Shown here one piece after another: positions 47,130 to 60,083 of a stretch of 64,000 bases of DNA (position 1 is the stretch's first letter; every line of letters begins with the position of its first letter). The notes under the pieces are model-generated. The model saw only the letters and a list, made by a program, of their open reading frames with translations. It did not search any database and was not told the origin of the DNA. The position numbers and the translations under genes were made by a program. Source of the DNA: Plectrocnemia conspersa (Eukaryota > Arthropoda > Insecta > Trichoptera > Polycentropodidae); the NCBI GenBank assembly GCA_009617715.1, contig VTFK01000379.1, positions 186,001 to 250,000 of the forward strand, read 5' to 3'.

Positions 47130-47529
47130 AAATAATTTCTATTGCATAATTATTGCGCTTTGGGCTAGTAAAAAGAAAACTTCGTAGAAGTTCATAAAAA
47201 TAAAAATATGGAAATTTAACCACTGAATTATGAAATAACATTATGTAATTTCTATAAAAATAATAAACATGTTTTAAGAGGTCTGAATTGAGTCTATATA
47301 AAGCTCATCAGAAAGTACTACATTACGTCTTTAAAAACACGTTAATTTAAACAAGGCTTCAGCTAAATATAAACTTTTAGGGAGACGAAAAAACAAATAC
47401 TTTTGTAATGCCTCTGATCAGATTATTCTTGACGATCGATACACATCTAGAAAATATTATAAAAATTATATTAAACATATTTTACAAATATAATATTTTT
47501 AAAAAGTGTTTTTAACTCAAAGGTAACGT

Positions 47530-47800
47530 TCGTCTTAATTTACCGCTTTGACGCTGAATAAAGTGTTTAGAAGCAGGGCATTAAAACAAGCGATTATTTA
47601 GGAACCACATTAACGACCGAAGGCAGCAGCTCGCTATTGTGGTCGCAATAAATAAAGGGATTAAGGCTGTGTATGGGCACCGGCGTTTTCCTTTTTAATG
47701 GCCACCTTTGCGACGCGAGGTGCGAATATTCAATTACGACGTTTATTTTTAACACGCTTGCGTCATCCTTGTAAACGAGCGAAGCAAAAGCGTACAGGGT
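47530..47800. promoter_or_regulatory. GC-richer island with homeodomain-type cores
   Basis: AAAGGGATTAAGGC (Bicoid/Otx-type GGATTA), TTTTTAATGGCCACC (Hox-type TAATGG), CGCAATAAATAAAG and CACCTTTGCGACGCGAGG. No reading frame. One of the more motif-dense islands; binding is inferred from sequence alone. Confidence 0.32.
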
Positions 47801-47929
47801 ATAACAATAGTTTTATTTAAATAAGTTTTTTTTAATTTTTAATAATTTTGTTCTTAAAATTACAAGAGATACAAAGCATGTTAAAGTGGAAGCGACTATT
47901 TTATTTGGTTTTGAACGCTCATTAAATAG

Positions 47930-48145
47930 ACAGACCATTACAATAGACCACTGGTGACTAATACCTGACAGACCTAGATCTGATTTTCATATAAATATTA
48001 CTATTTTTCAATTTTTATTGTGTCAGAAAACGAAATTAGTGATTGTTAAATATTTGTAATTTCGATCGATCATCATATATTAGGTTTTCTTAGATCTTCT
48101 TGATCTCACGGATGAATATTGTGATAAATATTTAAGATATATCAC
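47930..48145 (+). repeat. SINE-A copy 5
   Basis: CACTGGTGACTAATACCTGA CAGACCTAGA, a decayed box B (GATCTGATTTTCATATAAA), TTATTGTGTCAG, AATTAGTGATTGTTAA, TCGATCGATCATC, ATTAGGTTTTCTTAG, CTTGATCTCACGGATGAATA TTGTGATAAAT. The most complete body and tail of the five copies. Confidence 0.82.
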
Positions 48146-48459
48146 TGCTTTACAGACATTGATTTCAGTTTGGTCTCTCACTATTTACTTAGTAGTTTAT
48201 TAGTTTTTGTGTTTATCCCCGTTGTAATGCATTAAATATGAAAGCTTATAATAACTATGTTAAAACATACCAAAACGGTGCTCTTATTGTATTAAAAGTC
48301 AATCCAAAAGTATAATGCTTTGTACATATTTTCTGGACTAACTTTTCTTTACAAATATCCTTCGTATCATTTATAAATATATTTGTACAATATATTTATT
48401 AAAAATAACAGTTGTACTATATATAAATATATACCATAGTTAGTTGCGTTCACATTCGG

Positions 48460-48735
48460 AAATAGTATTAATTTCGATGCAATCGCATTTTCAATTATTC
48501 GCCGTTTGGTCTGGCAATATCAGACGGGAGCGTGTCGTCATGCAGAAATGAGGATTGCGACCACGCTAAGACTCCGTTCCTGCTTATTATCCTTGTCCTT
48601 TCATCTGCGCCACTATAAGCTCCTTATCTTGCTGAAAGGCTACTCCAGCCCTAGCTGAATTTTAAAGTCCTTTATCGTCTTCTTTGAAAAGCGCCGTGGG
48701 GGGGTGAGGGTCACAAGGACGCTGGAGGCAATACA
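48460..48735. promoter_or_regulatory. GC-richer island
   Basis: TTCGCCGTTTGGTCTGGCAA, GACGGGAGCGTGTCGTC and GCGCCGTGGGGGGGTGAGGG. No frame. Preceded by AT-rich sequence with TAATTTCGATGCAATCGCAT. Confidence 0.27.
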
Positions 48736-50130
48736 AAATCAGCGGATCAATGACGGATTAAAACAAATAAAAATCTGGTATATCTGATATAAATATGTTT
48801 TCTTTAATTATTATTATTTTGTGAACATACATATGTGTTCTTATTTAAATTTGTGATTAATATAATTTTAATTAGTTGTATAAGCACGCGTGTGTTTATT
48901 TGAATTAAAAATAATTTGTGTTTAGAAAAATATGAACTAAATTTAATTTGCATTTCATTTGTATATATACTCTAAAATTATTTTCGAGTAATTTATGTTA
49001 AATAGGTATTATAAAGAGACATAATTTTGTAGTAGATCGGAATAAATTTGTGCTAAACTTCTGAAAAGCTTTTAGCGCATTTTAAAAAAAATATTTAAAA
49101 TCTGCAGTCGCATTTTTCCTAATATATAATAGGTTTATTATCAAGCAACCTTTATAATAATATATTCAATATAAGAAATATTAGAATGAATACGCATACC
49201 CGTTTATAACGAATAAAGTTAGTCATAGCATTGTTAAAATACTATAATTATATATTTACATACAATTAGTCGCCTGTTTTTAAAATTGCATAAACAGAAA
49301 TTTTCCAATATACGTATTTTTTTAAATTCGTACATCTTATTTGTTAAAAGCGATATCTCCATGGCTTAGAACTACGAAAACGATGCCATATTGCTTGAAA
49401 GCAGAAGCGGAGAATAAAATAATGCTCATTGAAAGGGATTAACCTAAGTAGTTTTATCAAGGTAGAATATCAAAGTAAAATAAAATTATTACTTTTAGTT
49501 TTCCAGAGAACCATGATATCGGCTTATCCTACCTATGCAAAAAATCCCATTAGCCGTTATTTCGGCACAAATTAAAAAAAAAATAATTTAGCTTGTTCGA
49601 TATTTTTGTACGATAGCCGCGAAGTGTCCACATAAAAAGAATACATATGGTATATCTCAGATAAGTCTAACGGTACCTAGTAGTTCCCAGTAATTCTGTT
49701 ATGTAACAGAGAAACTACTGTGCCGCTGCGGAATTCCGTTCCCTTTTTTATGATAGTGATGGCTGGCGAAGTGAAAACAAAAACAGGTATTGCATACACA
49801 AAATTCTTTCTACTATTTGTACATTTTTATCTCCATCCAGATATATTTGTATCCAAATAGTCCACGAAATATGCTTTACTGATGATAGGTGTTAAATACT
49901 AGCAATAAGTATGCATCAATAAATATATTTAAAAAAAACGTATTTAAATATTTTGCGTGAAATGTATGTTTTTTAAGAAAAAACAATATAATGGTATTTT
50001 TTCTGTTACCAACTAAAGATTGTACTAGACTATATACTTAAAATGGCGGGTTCGTATCATTTATTTTTAATATATTATGATTTTTTGTTTGTTTTTTTTT
50101 ATGTATATTATTTTAATTATATATTTTTTT
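48736..50130. other. AT-rich spacer
   Basis: A weak GC-richer patch at 49690-49760 (GTGCCGCTGCGGAATTCCG) and AAAATGGCGG at 50040-50049. Otherwise nothing recognised. Confidence 0.4.
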
Positions 50131-50134
50131 TGTA

Positions 50135-50215
50135 TCGAAATATTACAATGAATTATTTTTGAGCATTGTGACGCATTGGGGTAACCTGTCAGATCAGATC
50201 AGGGTTGGTCTTAAT
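50135..50215 (+). repeat. R1 dispersed repeat, 3' part
   Basis: TTTGTATCGAAAT, then CATTGTGACGCATTGGGGTA ACCTGTCAGATCAGATCA matches the end of R1 copies 1 and 2 (TTTGTAT, CATCATGACGCATTG, GGTTACCTGTCA-GTCA). Confidence 0.5.
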
Positions 50216-51330
50216 TTAATTTAAACAAATAAATAAATGAAGATCACAATCATCGATCATATAAATCCTCCAATACTGCTAAAACTCAGAAAGGTATGGA
50301 ATTCTAAATCGTAGTCTAATTTGTTATGGATTTTTTCTTAATTATAACCCGAAGATATTTGTTCAATTTTATGAGGTCTTAAAATTTTGATTAGTAATTT
50401 TTTACATTTTTTTATATTCTAAGATATTTTATTAAAGTATAATTCTTATTTATTTGTTATGTATCATCTTTATTGCTTTGATTTAATTGATCTAAAAACA
50501 CATTTTTTGTCACAGGTTCAAATTTAGAATCATTATCATAAACCCAAAAACAATATAGACACACCCTTAAATGAGTAATTAAAAGTTCTAAGAAATCCAA
50601 CGAAAGATTACTTTTAATTGTGTCATAACTTAAATTATTTATATATCAAAAAGTTTCAAGCTACTGTTAGTATTAAATAATTTAAAAAATACGATATTTA
50701 AATACTTACAGTACATAAATTTTTAGGACAAGATTAATTCCGATTTTTTTAGAATATGATCTATATTTAATATGTTATAAATATATGTAAATTAATTTTA
50801 GGTAATTTATTGTACTAGACACTCTTCGATAATTTTTCAACAGTAACAATAATAAAACTTTTTTTATTTATTGCCTTAAAATAATCAAATTTTTACTATA
50901 AAATATTTTTATAAAAAAAAATACAGTACCTATTTTTTGCACATTAATGATATAAATAAACCCCAACTATTATTACTGAATTATTTACAAGTCAGCCGTA
51001 TTATATAATCAATATGCATTAGAGGTAATTCTTAATTTATTGTTATTATTTTTAATACTAATCAGTTTGTTAAGACCCTCCTATATTATGAAAACGATTA
51101 AAGACACATTTATATATTTATTTATTTAATAACTTTGTCTATTAAAGGAATATAAAATCAGTTAAAATAAAATTGTTTATCAGTCAATGTATTATTTAGA
51201 TGTTGGAAATATAAATGGTTTATTGTTTATTTAACTTTATATATTATGAATAATAATAAATAAAAATATATATTAAAATAACGTTAAATATTTTTGCTAA
51301 AAACACTATATTTTCTTGTAGGTTTTTTTA
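50216..51330. other. AT-rich spacer
   Basis: No supported feature. Confidence 0.45.
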
Positions 51331-51334
51331 TTTC

Positions 51335-52130
51335 ATACAGCGAAAATAGGTGGTGGTCGTTGTTGGGTAGAACGAGCGACCGGCATTACGACCCTCCATA
51401 GGAGCGCTCAACTATTGCAAAAAGCTGTTTAGATAAAGGATAAGGCAACAAAAAAGGATATTTTAGCTTCCCGAATATTGAAGTGGCGGCATATTGCGGA
51501 ACCTCTCTCGATACCCTGCGATAGCCGGACCGGGAAAACTCCTCGAGATTTTCCACCCGCTTGTACCCAATTACGGATCGGGGATAAAATTATCATTAGC
51601 GTTAAGGGTATGGACACACATGCAATAGTTCCCTCTCGAGAACTCTCACAAAACCAGCTATATCCGAATGTCGTTATTATCGTACACATTCGTATATATC
51701 ACGAGGTTACGCAAATTCGTATGCTAATATTTAAAACGATTACACGGGGCCGAGATTGCGACCCCAGCGAATAATAAGAAAACCAATGTTGCGAGAAAGG
51801 GAAATATTTTCCAAAACATATTTTTTAATAACTCCTCATCCCCAATGTAGAAATGGAGCTTTTCCTCCATTTTTCGCCTCTCCGCCAAACCACCCCTTTC
51901 CAAAAAGCGATGTTGGCGGCGTTTCCCCGCTAAGCCATCATCATCCGGATTTTATTTTTCTTAACTCATTTTAAAAACACTTTATTTTCCTTTACCCGCT
52001 TTAACGACGCCATTTAAAACGTATTTTTTATATCTGCGCCTATCGCCCTCTTGAAGGGGGAAGGAAACGTCCGGAGCGGAGCTCTTTCGTAGAAGAAGAA
52101 CAACAATGAAACGCATACGAAATCTTGAAA
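51335..52130. promoter_or_regulatory. Long GC-richer island
   Basis: About 800 bp, CpG-containing at 51340-51600 and again at 51750-52110 (GCGATGTTGGCGGCGTTTCC, AACGACGCCATTTAAAACG). Frames of 86 (minus), 98 (plus) and 72 (plus) codons overlap. The 86- and 98-codon frames run over nearly the same bases on opposite strands, and none has a domain. Among the largest candidate non-coding elements here. Confidence 0.32.
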
Positions 52131-52660
52131 ACGCACATCCGTAAGCAATAAAGCGATATTTTCAATAAATAAAAATCAAATTATAATGAAGTCTGAAGAA
52201 AAATAGGGAGCAAATACTTTCTTTGTTATTCAACATTTATAAACAAATAATTTGATTTAATACAAATTGGTTTAATATTTTTTTTCTATCTGTTGTATAA
52301 GATGATTTTTAGCCTGTTACGAGTTTCTTCTAGATGTCATTTCAATTCTTTGGCTTATTATTTTTTGTACTATAATTCGTAAAGAATAGCTTTAAATATC
52401 ATATGTATAATTATATTTCACAATTGATTTATGAGCATCTAAATTTACAAAAGCCTAATTTATAATTATTATGATATTTGTTTTATCATTTTTTTCTGTT
52501 TTTTATATAAAAATAACAAACCTTTATTGCAAAAAAATTTTTTTAAAAAACATAGAAATATGTTATTTAATATATTTTTATTTGATTTTTTAATAAAAAA
52601 AATATATACATATTTTTCTGTAATTGAACAGAACATTAATTCAAAAAAATTTTTGTATTT
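52131..52660. other. AT-rich spacer
   Basis: No supported feature. Confidence 0.45.
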
Positions 52661-52664
52661 TTTC

Positions 52665-52845
52665 TTACAAATCTGAATATCATAAATTTTTTTAGCAATG
52701 TATTATAATGGTCGTTAAATAAACAAAAATAAATATATAAAATAAATAAATTAAAAAACAACAGTTATGGTGCACATCTAAAATAAAATAACACAATTGC
52801 ACACGATTTTTCTAGCTCCTAAAAAAATAATAAGGAACGTGATCG
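52665..52845 (-). repeat. R1 dispersed repeat, copy 3
   Basis: The minus strand reads GGAGCTAGAAAAA ... TTATTTTAGATGTGCACCAT AACTGTTGTTTTTT ... TCAGATTTGTAAGAAAA, following GGAGCTGGAAAAA ... CTATTTTAGATGTGCTCCAT AACTGTTTTTT of copy 2 and the 3' GTCAGATTTGTAATAAAA of copy 1. The middle is AT-rich and diverged. Confidence 0.6.
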
Positions 52846-53950
52846 CTCCTCTCTAGGTCCCTTAAAACCTCGCAGCGAAAAGTTACTGAGCATTTACGGG
52901 TTGTAGACACCGCCCCTTTTATACAACTTTGAAAAGTGCTTCATTCAGTAGACGCTACAACGAGAATGCAATGAATTGTATCACAATTATCTAAGCAAAA
53001 AAAATATTAGGATGCAAATTCGGATACTTTCCGTACTTTCTCTTGTTAATATATCTCAAATATGTTTCTTGAATAATCTACTTTGCTTCACTTAGATTCC
53101 AGACAATGGAGTCATATTCGAGGATTCAAATACGATGTGAATAAAAAAATCTCCATTCATGCTCGAACGTCACTATATTGTATTATCTAGAAATAGTTAG
53201 CAATGCATATTATATTCGCTAATATTCGGTAAAAAAATATGTAAATAAATTAATGCCTTACCTAATTTCTTGAAGATTTAAGAAATGGTAAAAAATATTT
53301 TTCTTCAAAAGTAATTGTTAATATAAAAACACACTGTTTAATCGGAAAAGCTAAACGTAAAATTACATCTATAATGTTCCAGCCGTAAATTATATTTTTA
53401 CCTTTATACTGATTTTTACAAAAAATATTTATAATAATTCCCCAAATTCATTGCTAAAGTTTATGGTAATTATTTACACTCTTATTTTTCTCGAAAATGC
53501 TCCAACCTAAAAAAGGTAAAATAATTTTAAAATATTATATTTTTGCGTTTTTTCTGCTTTAATGTTTCATCAACATTTCTTCAATGGTATCTAAGAGTTA
53601 TTTTATTCAGTGCTCATATCAAATAAATAAAATGACAGTATAACCAAACCTAAAATATATAATTTAATTTATAATATTTATATTCCGAAAATATTAAAAT
53701 TTAATTGAAACAAAAAAGTTTGAAGGGTGCACAGCCCTAAAGACGCTCGATTCCCGGGCAGCCATTAGCAGAATGCAAATAGCGTCTGTTATGTTTTCTT
53801 CATTTTATTTCCCTTTCTTTCTCGTGTTCTTCTGCATGTTTCCCATTTCAGCGTCTTGTCTGTTAATATAAACTCGACGGGGTGTATCGAGTGACGCAAC
53901 GCCAAGGCGAGGGCCAAAAAGGTTGGTCGAAATGCGATATTTCTAATGTA
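52846..53950. promoter_or_regulatory. Two small GC-richer blocks in AT-rich DNA
   Basis: Blocks at 52840-52960 (CGCTCCTCTCTAGGTCCC, GACACCGCCCC) and 53725-53945 (GACGCTCGATTCCCGGGCAG, CGACGGGGTGTATCGAGTGA CGCAACGCCAAGGCGAGGGC). No frames. The AT-rich remainder has nothing recognised. Confidence 0.22.
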
Positions 53951-55315
53951 ATACATAATAATAAGAGTAAAGCTAAAAATGTTGACACATATTGTATTAC
54001 GTGCGATGCATTCCCTCAGAAATTTATAACGTGATATGTAATAAAATCATATGTTGCTAAGTGCATTTTGGAAATAATGAAACATCATACGACATGTTTT
54101 ATTTACAGCATATTATACAACGTTTATAAAATTTATAATTTATTATAATATTGTACAGACTTATTTAGAATTTAAAAGATTAATTTTTAATATGTTATAA
54201 TAAATTCATTTTAGATATGAAAATTTGAGGACCCATTGACACAACACATGTTTTGTCATATAAATAGAATAACACAATTCTATGCATAGATAGAATACAT
54301 TTATTAGATGATGAAGAGTATCATAATTTTACTTATAATGTATTTTGGCAATATTCATTGTTTTTAATATTTAATACATTTTTTCACAGTGGCTACAAAT
54401 ATTAGATTTAAAAGTAGTAGTACTATGGTCTATACAGGATTCAAACCCCATTTATAATCAATTTATACTATTGATTAATCGTACTTGTGAGAATAGATTG
54501 TATATAATGCTAAATTAGTATTATAAAAAAAATATATATGTAGTTCAAAATTAAAATGTGCCAAAAGCTTAAGAATATAAAATACCATATTAACTTTACA
54601 TATAATTTAAATTATATTAAATTTAGAGATGTGCCAATTTAATATCTATATTGTCTCAATGAAAAATCCCAATTTATGTGGCATTCAAAGTCATTTATTT
54701 TTCTTAACGTTGTACCTAATTCAACGTTATAAAAGTTTTTACAATGGTATTTAAAATGAGTTTGAAAAAAATATGGTGGTAGATTTTTCTTAATATCAAT
54801 TGCGATTTAAAACAGTTTTTAATTTATAAAATATGAAAATTCTAATGCTATGTCAGTTGAATATACCTAAAGATGAAGATTATTGTTATTGGATTCAATA
54901 ATAGCAATTTTATGCTAATATAATCAGTGTAGAATTATTCTGCTAAAATGGTGTCATGTATAAAGTTACAAATAACTTAACATTGAAATGTTTTTCTTAT
55001 TCAAATATGTAAGATACGTTGAATCGCTTATGCAGGTCATTAAGGTGACCCTTTCTTTACAATTTTCTGAACTTTGCCATCGAGTCTGCGTTTTTAAAAT
55101 CCGATAAAGTGTCACGTTCATCTTTGAAATATATTTTTTGTTAATTTAATACTTGATTCACAGTGTATCTACTAGTTTCAATCAAATCATATATTTATAA
55201 ATTAAATAAAACCATTTTTTTATAAATTTATTACTGAAAAATTATAGCATCTAATTTTATTATCATATTAGTGAAAATTGATTCAATATATAATTTTAAT
55301 CGCGGTTAATACCAA
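53951..55315. other. AT-rich spacer
   Basis: A possible very decayed SINE-like box B (GGATTCAAACCCCA, about 54437) is the only item noted. Confidence 0.4.
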
Positions 55316-55319
55316 ATTA

Positions 55320-55975
55320 ATGACGTCGAGCAGATTGTGGTATTATCGTAACGAGGGGCGCAGGCGATGCTAATCGGATCAGTCGAACTCGATTCGGTCA
55401 CGAGATTGGACCGAAAATAGTATGTACCATACATACAACTTACTTGTGGAGCTACATCACAAATATCGAAAACATAAATTCGCAATTAATTAGTATTTAT
55501 GTTTGTAGCGTACGCTAATGAGCTTAATTTATTCTCAAACATCAAATAATACCATATCAAACCCACATATTATTCCATAGGATTTCAAATTTATTTTTAC
55601 TGTATATGAGTGTACATCAGTTAAATACGTTTATTATTTGTTAAAGCGAAGAAGGTGGTAATCTATTTAGTTTTTAAAAGCCACAATCAAAGTAGTTGAT
55701 TCATTTCGAATCTCTAATACAGGCTAGGCAAAAGTTTCAGTTTATATTGCACGCGTATTCAAGTTAGTAGGTACCCACCTGATTAAGGGAGGATTAAATC
55801 GATCATTCTTCCCTTTGTGCGGCGTTAATTGGAAATATATTAGAATGGTATCGCGTTCTTTGTGAGGCCGGGACTAATGAGGTAAATCGATGGATGGTTG
55901 GATGGGGTGGCCTCTTTTCGGCTCGCCACACGCCACAAGGCCCATTTTTCATCATCCCTTTGCTAATGACAAAAA
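55320..55975. promoter_or_regulatory. Two GC-richer blocks
   Basis: Blocks at 55320-55420 (AACGAGGGGCGCAGGCGATG, CTAATCGGATCAG) and 55785-55965 (GGAGGATTAAATCGATC, TGCGGCGTTAATTGG, TAAATCGATGGATGG, GGCTCGCCACACGCCACAAG GCCC). GGATTA and TTAATTGG are homeodomain-type cores. No reading frame. Confidence 0.28.
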
Positions 55976-58835
55976 TTTATTACGCGTCGAACATATGTCG
56001 AAGCCATGATAAAAAAATACACACTCGATAAATTTGATAGTCAACCTGTGAAATTTATAATGTATGATGGAACAAGTCGAACAGAGCATTATATAGAGTG
56101 GTTACTAAATATTTTCTATATGTTTTTATGTTGTGTTTAAAAAGGTTATTTCAAGCATATAAAATCTGAAGTAGGTACTAGAGAAAAGCAATTTTGAATT
56201 ACATTTTTAATCTGTTTGCAAAATTATTTATATACATTTATTAAGAAGACACGTTCTAGACAATAAAAGATATACCAAACAACATCTCATTTTGGCAGCA
56301 GAAATAATTAAAATAAAACTTAAAAAATATATTGCATAATTATTTTAAAGATAAAAAATAATCTTTGCCTAATTTTTATATTTTATTTAAAATTATAAAA
56401 ATAAATTAACGAAAATATACAAATATTTTATCGTTTACTAACTGATAATCTAGTAATTGAAAGCAACAAATATTTTATTCTATTGTACTGTAAACATGTT
56501 CTTCTTCTTCCCATGTTTAAAATAATTTAACAGACATAGAAACAGTTATAGAAACATACGAACGGTAGTTGTAAATGTAATGGTGTAAATATTTCATTTG
56601 GCATTAAACTTAAAAAAAAATATGTTCCATTGAAATTTTCGGTTAGTTCTAAATACATCTCGTTATTATTAAATAACATTTATAAAAAAAATACAAGAGA
56701 GACTTTTGTAAAAATTAAAAAAAAATGTACTTACATATACTTCTGTTTAAATAATTTACTGTTATTGTAATTAATTAATATTTGGGTATTTTTTTTCAAT
56801 GAAAAGGATTCGAAAAAATATAATTTTATTAACAACCAAAAAATCACTGTTGTAGGGATTTTTGTTTATGAAACCCTAGCGGTTCATAATTTTTTGTATT
56901 TTTAATTTTAAATACCTAGTTTTTTGACACATATTTTTTAATGTGGGCAAACAATATATCAGAAACAATTTAATAATCAATTTTTTTAGCAAAAATATTT
57001 TTTAATAAGTCACACGTACAAATTTTATTTAAAAATCATAAGAATTCTTAGGTTATTTGAATGTCAATTTAAAATTAATCTATTTTGGATTTGAATCTAT
57101 CATTTATAAAAAAAATCAGCAATGGTTTAAAATAAAATATTTGGCATTGCGAGATAAAAGAGCTCCATTAGACATTTAATTATAATATATGTATGTCAAT
57201 AAACATATAACAAATAATAAACAGTATTAAAGAAAAAAAAAATAAGAACGCCTTGATACCTCCTATTTTTCCTGACGCTCATGACGTCACATGAAAACTA
57301 AGATTGCGATTTAGGTGTCTATATAGATGGTGTTTTTTTTGTTTGTTTTTTTAATCATTAGCTGGAATTAAAATCATTATAATAATCATTACAAACTCAA
57401 CTCAATATTATTCATACCTTCATTTTATATGTAAAATGTCACCTTGTAAAAATTCACTTATTAAGTATTTTTTAAGGTATTTAAGTTATAATAGATCATT
57501 GTACATTATTTCAGACATGACAGCTTAGGTAATCATAAAATTAGGTTTATTCATTCAGACGAGCTTAAATTCTAAATACATATGCATTTAACATACCTAC
57601 GACTTTTTAAAAAATAAGCAATGACTTGGTCGTATAATTTTTAAAAAAGTAACTACTTTTTCTTATACTCATTTAATATCTTAGTGATGATAATTTAACC
57701 ATATTTTATTATATTTAGCTTAAATTTTTTAATGTTTTTTGTAAAATATCATACAAAATATATTCCACTAATATAAAAACTAGGATATAATATTTTTCAC
57801 TCATAAATTCATATAATTTTTTGCTTATAATGTCTGTTGAAAAAATATTTGTCTTTGATTTTTATCCAATGGTGTTTTGATTAGATTATAATTTTCACGG
57901 TAGATGCGTTTTTATTATCCAAAAATTTTTATTTTAAAACAGGGATTATGCCTTTATATAAATTTATTGTGTTGAAGAAACACTATCTGCACATTCGGAT
58001 GTTCTAAATGCGGATGTCCTGGTGCATTGTTGACAGTCAATAAAATATATATAAAGCATAAATTGAGAGCTTTATGCTTTATATTTATTTCCACATCTGA
58101 TAAAAAGAATTTTATGAATCATTCAATAAATAGAGCAGCATTACGATAGTATAAAAATAATTAATTTTAAAATAAGCCTTTTTTATCTTACAATTATATA
58201 TAGAGAAACAAATAAAATTTAAGGAATATTTTTTTGCAATAAATATTACCTGCATAAAACAAGACTTAACCGTATATGTATGTAAAAATTATATTGTCTG
58301 TGATTCAATAGTGATAATACATATTTAATAATAATAGCTATAAAATATGTGTAGCGAATATTTTTTGCTGAAATGAATTGTAGGCGAAGATGGTTATATA
58401 TATAAGTTTGTCTTTTCAAAACTTAAGAATGACTAAAACAATTTCGATGCCGCTTTCTCTATATTTGATTAATATATGTAAACATCTGCATAACATATGT
58501 TTAAAAACAGATAAAAAGCAATAAAGTATTAGTATAAAAAAAATCGTATATCTTAATGAAACCACTTGTTGCAGTACGTTTCTATAATGATTAGAGCTAG
58601 CTCAGCTCAAAAACAGTGTTTTAAACTTATTTATTTAATTTATTTTACAGATAAGATAAATTATTGTTTCTTATAAATTAAATGTAATTTTAATAGTAAT
58701 GGATTTGATTTGTAAAAAGTTTTAATAAATGTTGGCATTAAAAAAATAAACTGTCAATATTGAACCAAACTGTCTTTGTAATTTTAATTCATAATTATTT
58801 ATAGCTCTTTTTAATTAATAAAAATATCATATTAA
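55976..58835. other. AT-rich desert (~2.9 kb)
   Basis: The longest stretch without an island. GACGCTCATGACGTCACATG at about 57272 holds the CRE-type palindrome TGACGTCA. A 19-bp near-inverted repeat (ATATAAAGCATAAA/TTTATGCTTTATAT) lies near 58043-58089. Nothing else was seen. Confidence 0.45.
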
Positions 58836-58839
58836 GCTC

Positions 58840-59340
58840 GCCGACAATGTGAAACGTTACACAAAGCCCACAGCGGAGTTTTAATACAAAGCTCTCGGGT
58901 GCGCACACCTAGTCATAAATCGGTGGACCGTATTTCTTGGCTGTCTTCTCCGAAAATGAATTAATTTCGATGGCAATTAGGCGGAGCATTTTCCGATCGC
59001 TTCGCCTCCATTTTCCTCTCCTTGCAGCCGACGAACCGATAATTTGTCAAGCGAGTGCAATTCCACACAAATTATTATTATGGAACGAACGGCGACCGGC
59101 CGCCCGTAAAATGCCGCAACCCTTTTCTAGCGAAAGACCCTCCTCCTTTCCGCCACGACGAGTTTGTTTTTACTTATTAATGTCTGTCCGGGGAAAATAT
59201 TTACCTGTCCGTTTCATGTAGGCTGCGCATGAAAGTGCCATCTGTGAGGGAGTCGTCTCCGTTTTCTACTATTTGCACTGGGAAAGTGATCGTTTAACCC
59301 TTTCTACTTGCTGAGAGCTGCCGCTGCAATATGTACCCAT
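58840..59340. promoter_or_regulatory. GC-rich island with homeodomain-type cores
   Basis: ATTAATTTCGATGGCAATTA GG (58959-58980) is followed by CGGAGC-TTTTCCGATCGCTTCGCC, GACCGGCCGCCCG and TCCGCCACGACG. The plus strand is open for 94 codons (58937-59221), with a domainless R- and S-rich translation. Clear boundaries with AT-rich DNA on the left. Confidence 0.33.
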
Positions 59341-59344
59341 ACCA

Positions 59345-60075
59345 ATATGTGTATGTATGTTTGAGAGGGGTTTGTCAGAGGTACACAATGCGTTTTCTGA
59401 TGATTAGAACGTAAAGTGACTTTTATGTCAGCGTATGAATGTAAATGTCGATCGATTTTTTTTAAAACTCATTTGTATTTGACAATTTTTTATGATATAA
59501 AATCGAATCTGATGCTTGGAATCGACTTTACTTATATCTTGCTTCTGTATTTTTTAACCATTTTAGCGTATTGGGCTTATATGTGTTAAAAATAATCAGT
59601 ATTTCTTTATATAAAGACAGGGTTTCTCAAATTTCCTGCAATGAAATATTTCGTAAATCTTAGAATTTTAAAAGAACACATTGTTTGTATTGTAAGGTTA
59701 CCTACCTAAAAAGTACTAAAAATTAAAATAAATTATTTATTTAGTGATTATTTAAAACGTATCACATAAAATAGTACTAATTAAAGCTTTTAATGATTTC
59801 GATGATTTTGGGTCCTTGAATTGAAAATATTCTTGAAATCAGGCACAATATTAGAAAGTTTAATTCTTATATTTGCTGTGACGTTAAGCTTGGACATTAA
59901 CTTTTTTATAACATTTAAAAAAAATCCTGTTTCACATGAATATGAGGTAATAAACGGAAGTAAAACAATACTAGCTTGTTTTGTAAAACTGGAATACTCT
60001 TCTGGTAAATTCGCCCAGAAATCATTTACCGGCTGAACTGATATTTTTTTTGTTTTAAATCAGTCATTTATTAAA
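59345..60075. other. AT-rich spacer
   Basis: A 71-codon plus frame (59821-60036) has a hydrophobic start, but nothing supports it as a gene. Confidence 0.4.
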
Positions 60076-60083
60076 GCAAGAAG
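60076..60083 (+). repeat. 8-bp target-site duplication, left
   Basis: GCAAGAAG directly before the MITE, identical to 60351-60358. Confidence 0.93.

Noticed and set aside
54400..54500. Sixth SINE-A copy
   Set aside because: GGATTCAAACCCCA resembles box B, but the downstream body and tail blocks could not be matched.
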